Positions 19,457 to 25,015 of a DNA stretch of 25,015 nt are shown piece after piece; position 1 is the stretch's first letter; each line of letters starts with the position of its first letter. The stretch is from a virus. The stretch covers positions 1 to 25,015 of the IMG/VR virus record IMGVR_UViG_3300048079_000215, one strand, 5' to 3'. The notes below the pieces were generated by a model. The model was given only the letters and a program-made list of their open reading frames with translations, did not search any database and was not told where the DNA came from. Both the position numbers and the translations under genes were made by a program.

Positions 19457-20556
19457 TGACCATCGCCGAATCCATCCAGCTCAACAAAGAGCAAATTGCC
19501 CGCGCCTTCGGCGTGCCCGCCCATATGCTGGCGGACCCTGATCGCACTGTGGCGCCGCGCTACTGGTCGCTGTGCATGACCAGCGAGAACCACGGCACCG
19601 TCGGCCCGGCCGGCTGCAAATTCAGCCACGCACCCGAGAAGCACGAGCGCGTGCTGGTGGTCGAAGTGCCTGCCGCTGCCGGCGCGCCGACCGACCAGGT
19701 CAACCTGCAGCTCGTTACCAGCGGGGGCGGCCAGGCTGACGTAGATCGCGCGCTGAGGGCTGCGCAGGCTTGGGCGAACGAGGAGTATATGTGCGGGCGT
19801 CGCATGGGCAAGGGTGAACCGGCAATGTCCGATCGAGCCGAGGCCGCCAAAAGCGAGTGTGTTGCGGCGATCCTCGCGCTCGCAGCCCCTGTCGCGGCAC
19901 AAGCCGGTCACGTAGCGGTTCCGGAAGGCTGGAAGCTGGTACCTGTTGAGCCTACCCCCGACATGGTGACGAGCGGCTTCGAATCGGTGCCTGATGAATT
20001 TTTCAGTCCTGGTGAGGACTGGGACACGTATGCCGCTATGACCGGCTGCCAAAAGGCGGCGCACCGGGCGCGGCTGTGCTACGCAGCTATGCTCGCCGCT
20101 GCTCCCGCAGCGCCAGCACAAGCCGCGCCTCTCCCAGTACAGGCAGCGCCGGCGTCGGCCGAACGGATCGAGTGCTGGTCGCACAACGAAGAGGACTTCA
20201 GCGCAAAGTCGTTGGGCGAGCTGATCGATACGCACGAGCTGCAACCGGGCGCGACTGTATGGGCTGGAGAAGCCGTCCATCCTGAGCCGTCGAGCCTGTT
20301 CAGCACCGACTGGGTGATCGAGAACATGGGCGAAGCCGCGTACGATATCGCTGGCGAGCACGGCGGCGAGGACTATCCGAACGTAAGCGATGAGCAGGTG
20401 GCCGAGCTAGAAGCGCTCGTCGTCGGCTGGATCACGAAGTGCGCCCCTCCCACCTTCTGGACTGTCAAGAACGTGCGGCCCTATGTCCTGACCGCCGAAG
20501 ATTGCGAAGATCAGGCATCTACATCAGGCGAGCGCCAGGAAGGCGGTGCAGCGTGA
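19456..20556 (+). CDS. modular phage protein with portal-like N-terminal fragment
   Basis: The protein is 366 aa from ATG 19456, chosen over an in-frame start at 19327 that would overlap the coupled 53-aa gene. The N terminus ESIQLNKEQIARAFGVPAHML (about 5-25) resembles the EQIARAFGVP motif of HK97-type portal proteins, here detached from a portal. A middle module has VAVPEGWKLVPVEPTPDM...YAAMLAAAP, common in phage hypotheticals. A Pro/Ala linker (about 215-235) leads to a C-terminal module with STDWVIENMGEAAYDIAGEHGGEDYPNVSDEQVAELEALV and TVKNVRPYVLTAEDC. It reads as a mosaic of small phage domains. Function unknown. Confidence 0.7.
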   Translation: MTIAESIQLNKEQIARAFGVPAHMLADPDRTVAPRYWSLCMTSENHGTVGPAGCKFSHAPEKHERVLVVEVPAAAGAPTDQVNLQLVTSGGGQADVDRALRAAQAWANEEYMCGRRMGKGEPAMSDRAEAAKSECVAAILALAAPVAAQAGHVAVPEGWKLVPVEPTPDMVTSGFESVPDEFFSPGEDWDTYAAMTGCQKAAHRARLCYAAMLAAAPAAPAQAAPLPVQAAPASAERIECWSHNEEDFSAKSLGELIDTHELQPGATVWAGEAVHPEPSSLFSTDWVIENMGEAAYDIAGEHGGEDYPNVSDEQVAELEALVVGWITKCAPPTFWTVKNVRPYVLTAEDCEDQASTSGERQEGGAA

Positions 20557-20897
20557 GTGCCGTCGCCGAACGTCTGACCAAAGCTGGCCGTCGCTTCGTG
20601 GATGACATGACCCGTTGCCGTGGCATGAGCTGGGTGCGCCTGGGCATGCAAGTCGAAGTCGATGGCCACCTGGGCACCATCAAGGGCATGAACAGCAGCG
20701 CCAACCTCGACGTGGTGTTTGCGAATCAGCTCAAGTGGGGAAAGCAGAAGCACAACTGCCACCCGACCTGGCAGACGCGCTACTTCGACGAAGCGGGTCG
20801 GGTGATCAAGGATTACACCGAGACGGCACGCGCCGTGCGCAGCAACGCCGTGAAGGCGCCGCTTGCGAGCGCCGACCCGACGAACATTCAATATTGA
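20553..20897 (+). CDS. phage hypothetical protein, GTG start
   Basis: The protein is 114 aa from GTG 20553, which overlaps the preceding TGA (GTGA); an upstream start would intrude 114 bp into the previous gene. The core (GMSWVRLGMQVEVDGHLGTIKGMNSSANLDVVFANQLKWGKQKHNCHPTWQTRYFDEAGRVI) reads as a small beta-barrel like those used for DNA or RNA contact, with VEVDGHLGTIKGMN typical of a KOW/SH3-like turn. No family is certain. It is followed seven bases later by the next gene. Confidence 0.65.
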   Translation: MSAVAERLTKAGRRFVDDMTRCRGMSWVRLGMQVEVDGHLGTIKGMNSSANLDVVFANQLKWGKQKHNCHPTWQTRYFDEAGRVIKDYTETARAVRSNAVKAPLASADPTNIQY

Positions 20898-20904
20898 GAG
20901 CGAC

Positions 20905-22005
20905 ATGACCACCACCCCTACCGCGTCCCCTGAACTGCCGGGCCTGGACAATCTGGAAACTCAAGCGCGCGCCGCCGATCAGGATGGCCAGCACATTTAC
21001 ACCAACCCGCGCGATTCCGACAACTGGCGGGCGAACGAGATTTGGCATTACTTAGCATCGCCTGCCGCCGTGCTGGCCCTGATCGCCCTTGCTCGCCGCG
21101 CCCAGCCAGAGGGCGAAGCGCCGCAAGCCGAGCCAGTGGCCAGGGTTATAGCCGGAGAATGGGGCAAGAAAGTTGCATTTCTTGCGAACGGCAAGGACGC
21201 CCCTAAGGTTGGCACCTTGCTGTACACAGAGAGCGGCAAAGAGACCGCGCAACTGAGCATAGGTTTCGCCAACAACGACCAGGGCGTGCACGTCAGCGTC
21301 ATGCAGCAGCACGCCGGCGGCCCCGTCACCTTACTGCACCAGTCCAAAGTGCCAGCCGGCGACAGCTTTGCGCGCTTCGCCGTCGCCGCCCAGCAAACTG
21401 CAGTACCGCATGAATTGAAGTCAAACTCGTTTGTCGCTCAAAATCATGAAGAAATGGCGATCAAAACCCAGCAAGCCGCAGCACCGGGCGCTCTGTACAG
21501 CTATATGGGCGAGAGCGGCCGATACGAACTGCTCGGTCACGCTGTCGGCGCCGGCAAGTGCAAGCTGGTTGAGCCGCTTGCAATCTACCGCGACACCGCG
21601 ACCGACAACTTGTACTTCCGCGACCCTGCCGACTTTGCCGAGCGCATGGTAGCGATCGAAGAAAACACCCCCGAATTCGGGGGAATTAAAACCACCGCCC
21701 CCGGCACACCGGAAGCGCCGACCACGCTCATGCAGGCGCTGACCACTGGCATTCCGCTTCAAGAGCCGGTGCACATAACCAAGGCGCTCCGCGCGCAGCG
21801 TGAAGTTCGCGTGTCACTGGCTGGTGGTACCGGCCCGGGCGCCGCCGCGTTTCTGGTGAACATCCAGATGACGCCATGGACCCACACCAAGGAGACGGCC
21901 GAAGCATTTGCTTATGGCTACAACCGCGCGCTCAAGGAATACCGCGCCGCGCTTTTGGATGTCGCCGCCCAGCTCGACGGCAGCCAGGAAGGGAGCGGAT
22001 CGTGA
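20905..22005 (+). CDS. modular phage protein with DUF1653-like segment
   Basis: The protein is 366 aa from ATG 20905, with GAGAG upstream. The N-terminal part has RANEIWHYLASPAAVLALIALARRAQPEGEAP, then a module EWGKKVAFLANGKDAPKVGTLLYTESGK. The segment YSYMGESGRYELLGHAVGAGKCKLVEPLAIYRDTATDNLYFRDPADFAERM (about 192-242) matches the DUF1653 outline (Y.y.G..YEVLG.A......E.LV.YR.......WVRP...F). A helical C terminus has AEAFAYGYNRALKEYRAAL. Short Pro/Ala-rich joins separate the parts. It resembles its neighbour at 19456 in architecture, not in sequence. Function unknown. Confidence 0.7.
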   Translation: MTTTPTASPELPGLDNLETQARAADQDGQHIYTNPRDSDNWRANEIWHYLASPAAVLALIALARRAQPEGEAPQAEPVARVIAGEWGKKVAFLANGKDAPKVGTLLYTESGKETAQLSIGFANNDQGVHVSVMQQHAGGPVTLLHQSKVPAGDSFARFAVAAQQTAVPHELKSNSFVAQNHEEMAIKTQQAAAPGALYSYMGESGRYELLGHAVGAGKCKLVEPLAIYRDTATDNLYFRDPADFAERMVAIEENTPEFGGIKTTAPGTPEAPTTLMQALTTGIPLQEPVHITKALRAQREVRVSLAGGTGPGAAAFLVNIQMTPWTHTKETAEAFAYGYNRALKEYRAALLDVAAQLDGSQEGSGS

Positions 22006-22391
22006 TCGGGCCGGCGGGAACCTTCGCCGCGCCGACAGCGCGGGTGCAGACCGGTGAATTCTTTTCGGTCGAGCAGGCCAGCCAGCATGCAGCAGAGTGG
22101 TGCGCGAAGCATCCCGCATGGCTAAGGATCTGCGACCTGGGCGATATCGACAGCAACCAGTTCTATGTCCAGTGGCACGAGCTGAGCGCACGTGATCGCA
22201 ACGGCTGGGGTAGCGAGTATGCGTACGAAGAATTCGCGATCAGAAAGAGCAAGGTGGAAATGGGCTTCATCTCGGGGAAGGGGGAATTCTATTCCAATGT
22301 TCTGGACGTTCCCCTGTGGCACAACCTGATGCAGGTGGTGCGCGTAGGGGTCAAGATGGCTCGAGCAATTCGACGCCAGGAAGGGAGCTAA
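22002..22391 (+). CDS. phage hypothetical protein, GTG start
   Basis: The protein is 129 aa from GTG 22002 (GTGA overlap). Recognisable features: EFFSVEQASQHAAEWCAKHPAWLRICDLGD, strands FYVQWHELSARDRNGWGSEYAYEEFAIRKSKVEMGFISGKGEFYSN, and a basic C-terminal helix LMQVVRVGVKMARAIRRQEG. There is no clear family. An in-frame start at 21876 is rejected because it would overlap the preceding coding sequence by 130 bp. Confidence 0.6.
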   Translation: MIGPAGTFAAPTARVQTGEFFSVEQASQHAAEWCAKHPAWLRICDLGDIDSNQFYVQWHELSARDRNGWGSEYAYEEFAIRKSKVEMGFISGKGEFYSNVLDVPLWHNLMQVVRVGVKMARAIRRQEGS

Positions 22392-22395
22392 TCAA

Positions 22396-22884
22396 ATGGC
22401 TGATACCGGACTGAGCACCGCCCAGCGCCAGCTCGCGCACGGCAGAAAATACCCGTACGACGGCGGCAGCGAAGCCGCGCCGGCCATCGACTGGGCACAT
22501 GCAGCGGCGCGCGGCGTGATGGCTGATCTGCTGGATCGTCGTGGGGTCAAGTGGGAATTGGAGAAGGTCGATATCGACGTTCGCGCCGACATCGTGACGG
22601 CGGTTGCGGCGATTGTGCGCGCCGCCGCGCCATTGCCCAGCACCGCGCCCGTCAAGGATCATGTGGTGCGCGAGGTCGTGAACCGGCTGCGCGACACGAC
22701 GCTGGAGTTCCACGCGCACGGCAGCTTGCGCGAGCGTTTGGCGCGCGAACTGGAGCCGCTGCTGGTTGCTTCTCGCCCTGCTGAGGTGGACCCTGCTCAT
22801 CTGCTGCGTGAAGTGCTCGCCGTTGCCGTAAAGCTGCGCACGGACATCGATAAGGCGCTGGAGCGCACTGGTGGTGCACGGTGA
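22396..22884 (+). CDS. phage hypothetical helical protein
   Basis: The 162-aa protein has GGGAG before its ATG. It is largely helical: STAQRQLAHGRKYPYDGG, AIDWAHAAARGVMADLLDRRGVKWELEKVDIDVRADIVTAVAAIVRAAAP (about 31-80), then KDHVVREVVNRLRDTTLEF and LLREVLAVAVKLRTDIDKAL. The AAARGVMADLLDRRGVK...ID...R..IV...A.IV..A pattern is common in short phage-encoded hypotheticals. It is coupled to the next gene by GTGA (22881). Function unknown. Confidence 0.65.
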   Translation: MADTGLSTAQRQLAHGRKYPYDGGSEAAPAIDWAHAAARGVMADLLDRRGVKWELEKVDIDVRADIVTAVAAIVRAAAPLPSTAPVKDHVVREVVNRLRDTTLEFHAHGSLRERLARELEPLLVASRPAEVDPAHLLREVLAVAVKLRTDIDKALERTGGAR

Positions 22885-23081
22885 GCCTGGCCGAGATCAC
22901 ACACACGGCGCGCCGCGATCACCTGTGCGCCTTCTGCGGCATGACCGTGCGGAAGAACGAGCGGTACGTGCGCGCGCAGTCGCCGGGTGGCGCGCAGGCC
23001 AAGAAGGCGTTTCACAGCAACTGCTACACCGGCCTACTGGCCAGTCACAATCAGGAGACAGCGCATGAGCGCAATATTTGA
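22881..23081 (+). CDS. small zinc-finger-like phage protein
   Basis: The protein is 66 aa from GTG 22881. CAFCGMTVRKNERYVRAQ (C16, C19) and KAFHSNC (H44, C47) form a CxxC...HxxC arrangement like a treble-clef or LIM-type zinc site. The basic surface (RRDH, VRKNERYVR, KK) suits nucleic-acid binding. It overlaps the following gene by 17 nt. Metal binding is inferred from the spacing; the partner is unknown. Confidence 0.65.
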   Translation: MSLAEITHTARRDHLCAFCGMTVRKNERYVRAQSPGGAQAKKAFHSNCYTGLLASHNQETAHERNI

Positions 23082-23322
23082 ACTGTCGTTACCATCCGAG
23101 ACCCTAAGCGAAGATGAGATCAAGGACATCTCTGGGTGCTCCCGCTGCAACGACCAGGTCAATTGGTTGAAAAGCAACGGGTGGGTGTTCATTCTGAATC
23201 ACGCGAAGGTGCCGAAGGTGGGCAGGCTGTACGCTCGACTGAAGCTGGCAGGAATCAACCCTGCTTCACTGATGGCGCCCGAGGCGACAGGATGGCAAAT
23301 GGACATGTCCAACGTCCGATAA
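23065..23322 (+). CDS. DUF4224-like protein, probable excisionase/partner of integrase
   Basis: The protein is 85 aa from ATG 23065 with AGGAG upstream. SETLSEDEIKDISGCSRCNDQVNWLKSNGWVFILNHAKVPKVGR (about 10-53) follows the DUF4224 pattern (LsddEi..lTG...p..Q..wL...g..f..n..GrP.v.r). That family is a short winged-helix-like domain found next to phage integrases. Its location 10 bp before the integrase supports a role as excisionase or recombination directionality factor. Position and family fit are good; activity is inferred. Confidence 0.75.
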   Translation: MSAIFELSLPSETLSEDEIKDISGCSRCNDQVNWLKSNGWVFILNHAKVPKVGRLYARLKLAGINPASLMAPEATGWQMDMSNVR

Positions 23323-23332
23323 TAGGTAGACG

Positions 23333-24391
23333 ATGAGACCAAAGACCACCGGCAAAAAGCTGCCGCCGCGCATGCTCGCGCGGAAGAGAAAACTAAAATC
23401 AGGCTTGGTCTGGATCGGCTATTACTACAATGGCCGGGATTTAGACGGAAAGCGGACAGAGATTTCCCTGGGCACTGACCTGGCAGCCGCGAAACGAAAG
23501 TGGGCGGAACTCGAATGCGCGCCGGTGCCGGATGATGCATCGGTAATGCGGTACGTTTTCGACCAGTACGTGCGCGATATCCTGCCGAAGAAGAAGCCGT
23601 CCACGCAGCGCGAGAACAGGCTATGCCTTTCTCAGCTACGGCCGGTATTCGACGCGGCACCAATCGACGAAATCAGGCCGCAGGACATCGCCCGCTATCG
23701 TGACGCCAGGTCGGCGCCGGTGCGCGCCAACCGTGAGATCGCGCTGCTTTCGCACGTGTTCAACATGGCGCGTGAGTGGGGCTTCACGCAGCAAGACAAT
23801 CCCTGCCGCGGCGTCCGTAAGAATAAAGAGGTTCCCCGGGACTATTACGCCGAAGCGGACGTCTGGGATGCTGTGTTCGCTGCCGGCAGCCAGGCGCTGC
23901 GCGACGCGATGGATCTCGCCTACCTGTCGGGGCAGCGGCCGGCTGACGTACTCAAGATGCGCGTAATCGACATCCGGAATGACGAACTGCATGTCTCGCA
24001 GAACAAAACGGGCCACGCCCTGCGTATCCAACTGCATATTGATGGCGCGCCGACGCAGCTGGGCGCATGCGTAGATCGCCTGATGACGCGACCGGTAAAA
24101 TCGATGAGTGGCGTGCTGGTATGCACTGAAGAGGGTAAGGCGCTGACATCGAAGATGCTGCGCGATCGCTTTGATGCAGCGCGCAAGGTAGCCGCCATGG
24201 CGGCTGAGAAATCCCGAAACGAAGATTTAGCAGAACGCATCAAGGCATTCCAGTTCCGCGACATCCGTCCAAAAGCCGCGAGCGAAATCGCAAGCCTCGA
24301 AGACGCAAGCAAGCTACTTGGACACACCGACAAACAGATTACGCAGAAGGTTTATCGACGGGTCGGAGAAGTTGTTAAGCCAACAAAATAA
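23333..24391 (+). CDS. int: tyrosine-family phage integrase
   Basis: The 352-aa protein begins with an N-terminal arm-binding region (RKLKSGLVWIGYYYNGRDLDGKRTEISLGTD), then a core-binding domain (VMRYVFDQYVRDILPKKKPSTQRENRLCLSQL) and the catalytic domain. Active-site residues are R202 (LSGQRPADVL), K225 (SQNKTG), R312 (FRDIRPKAAS), H331 (LLGHT) and Y341 (QKVYRR). The usual H of HxxR is R309 here. It would integrate and excise the phage at attP/attB, which probably lies just downstream (after 24391), because the coding style changes there. It shares a transcript with the DUF4224-like gene. Confidence 0.94.
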   Translation: MRPKTTGKKLPPRMLARKRKLKSGLVWIGYYYNGRDLDGKRTEISLGTDLAAAKRKWAELECAPVPDDASVMRYVFDQYVRDILPKKKPSTQRENRLCLSQLRPVFDAAPIDEIRPQDIARYRDARSAPVRANREIALLSHVFNMAREWGFTQQDNPCRGVRKNKEVPRDYYAEADVWDAVFAAGSQALRDAMDLAYLSGQRPADVLKMRVIDIRNDELHVSQNKTGHALRIQLHIDGAPTQLGACVDRLMTRPVKSMSGVLVCTEEGKALTSKMLRDRFDAARKVAAMAAEKSRNEDLAERIKAFQFRDIRPKAASEIASLEDASKLLGHTDKQITQKVYRRVGEVVKPTK

Positions 24392-24408
24392 CTACACCTG
24401 AACTGGAT

Positions 24409-24792
24409 TTAGGAAACTTCAAAATCCCTTGTCACGTTAGATTTGAAACCCTTTTTACGCATGACTGTAATCACAACGTTTTTCTGAGTTGCAACGCTAT
24501 TCGCAAATTTTTTCTCAACAGCACAAGGCATGTTGATGTGACTAGATTTACAACGAATGTTGAACGTATTCCCATTCTGTAAACTCATCAGTGCCGACAT
24601 GTGTTGACTGATGAACCGATCAAAGATGTCACCTAACTCAACCAGCGTAATTGGTGGCACGTTTCGTAGGTCATTCACGCGGTCGAGTTTGAAATGGACA
24701 GTCAGGGTAAACGTCAAAGTAGAGCTTATGCCCTGCAGTCGATCGTTTAACCTCCGTTCCAAGCCATCGAGATCAGTTTGACTAATGGTCAT
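24409..24792 (-). CDS. unknown protein in AT-richer flank
   Basis: The 127-aa protein has Lys/Asn-rich composition unlike the phage genes. A helical start (DLDGLERRLNDRLQGISSTLTF), then LVELGDIFDRFISQHMSALMSLQNGNTFNIRCKSSHINMPC, and a basic end (VVITVMRKKGFKSNVTRDF). Its start overlaps the stop of the upstream ORF by 11 nt, suggesting a two-gene unit. No family is recognised. The codon-use shift directly after int suggests it lies outside the phage or in another element. Confidence 0.6.
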   Translation of the reverse strand: MTISQTDLDGLERRLNDRLQGISSTLTFTLTVHFKLDRVNDLRNVPPITLVELGDIFDRFISQHMSALMSLQNGNTFNIRCKSSHINMPCAVEKKFANSVATQKNVVITVMRKKGFKSNVTRDFEVS

Positions 24793-25015
24793 TGCTTATA
24801 GTGTTTATCTTCTTGCGAACCAACTCACGCAGTTTGTCATTTAAGACCGCATCAGAATCGGCATAAATAACGCCAAGCACTTTTTGGTCCGCAACTGAAC
24901 CGTAAGTAACGGTGAATTCAACGTTATCAAACGAGTCGACAAACACATAATTATCAGAACTTTGATCATGGAAAGATGCGAAGTTCTGATCCATGGACAT
25001 ATCGATCTGAAACAT
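24782..25015 (-). CDS. unknown protein at the window edge
   Basis: The 77-residue ORF opens at an ATG on the last three bases of the window, so it may start here or be the 3' part of a longer gene. It is acidic and Asp/Ser-rich: MDQNFASFHDQSSDNYVFVDSFDNVEFTVTYG, then DQKVLGVIYADSDAVLNDKLRELVRKKI. No family is recognised. It probably pairs with the overlapping gene at 24409-24792. Confidence 0.5.
   Translation of the reverse strand: MFQIDMSMDQNFASFHDQSSDNYVFVDSFDNVEFTVTYGSVADQKVLGVIYADSDAVLNDKLRELVRKKINTISNDH

Noticed and set aside
19360-20361. 333-aa minus-strand ORF opposite the modular phage protein
   Set aside because: It is a shadow in GC-rich DNA; the plus frame is coupled to its neighbours and carries familiar phage modules.
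16353-24385. Ten-base match AAGCCAACAA between the minus strand at 16353-16362 and the end of int (about 24376-24385) as a possible att core
   Set aside because: It is short, in opposite orientation and inside coding sequence. The phage ends are not both in the window, so att cannot be set.
24365-24391. GTTGTT...AACAA hairpin at the end of int as a terminator
   Set aside because: The stem is only about five A/T-rich pairs inside the coding end and no U tract follows.
1-25015. CRISPR array, tRNA, rRNA or insertion sequence
   Set aside because: No spaced repeats of CRISPR size, no tRNA cloverleaf with CCA-like ends and no transposase were seen anywhere in the window.

Overview
The window is most of the early, regulatory and integration half of a temperate phage (prophage) in a GC-rich betaproteobacterium. 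A Massilia/Duganella/Janthinobacterium-type host (Oxalobacteraceae) is my best guess. It rests on GC-rich codon use, a PEP-CTERM protein in the cargo and the general look of the phage proteins; no rRNA or tRNA is present to confirm it. No structural or lysis genes are visible, and they probably lie beyond the left edge.

Layout. (1) Bases 1-9833, minus strand: a tightly packed early operon reading leftward from a Cro-like gene. In transcription order it holds a Cro-like regulator, a possible ribbon-helix-helix protein, a small basic protein, a Cro/C1-type HTH protein started at TTG, a hairpin terminator, a short unknown gene, a two-domain sliding-clamp homologue, two unknown probable DNA-binding proteins, a UVR-motif protein, a small membrane protein, two antisense-overlapping ORFs, a Ref-like HNH nuclease, a beta-class DNA methyltransferase ending in a clamp-binding motif, a Rha/KilAC antirepressor, a replication-like protein, a dATP/dGTP diphosphohydrolase homologue, a small membrane protein and a DUF1064-type nuclease. 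(2) 9834-10581: operators and the rightward CI-like LexA-type repressor. (3) 10582-16273: about 5.7 kb of mixed-strand cargo of lower GC, with an exported PEP-CTERM protein, small membrane proteins, two paralogous zinc-ribbon/transmembrane proteins and a 318-aa protein of unknown function. Three copies of a ~70-bp promoter-like element punctuate it. (4) 16274-16786: direct repeats, a highly structured non-coding segment and a second operator/promoter matching the one at cro. (5) 16787-24391, plus strand: a second early operon of small overlapping genes with RdgC, a DUF4224 excisionase-like protein and a tyrosine integrase. (6) 24392-25015: AT-richer sequence with two unknown minus-strand genes, either flanking chromosome or another element.

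How it works together. The same operator, (C/A)TTTAG-N4-CTAAA(G/C), overlaps near-identical -10 regions in front of both early operons, at 9841-9903 and 16654-16704. One repressor therefore probably silences both, as in lambda OR and OL. The cargo lies between cI and the second operator, the position lambda uses for rexAB, so superinfection exclusion or lysogenic conversion is a reasonable hypothesis. The most unusual objects are the structured RNA-like block at about 16345-16620 (possibly an orphan HEARO/omega-RNA, a call from memory that needs a covariance search), the three-copy cargo element, and the pairing of a phage sliding clamp with a methyltransferase ending in QLSLF.
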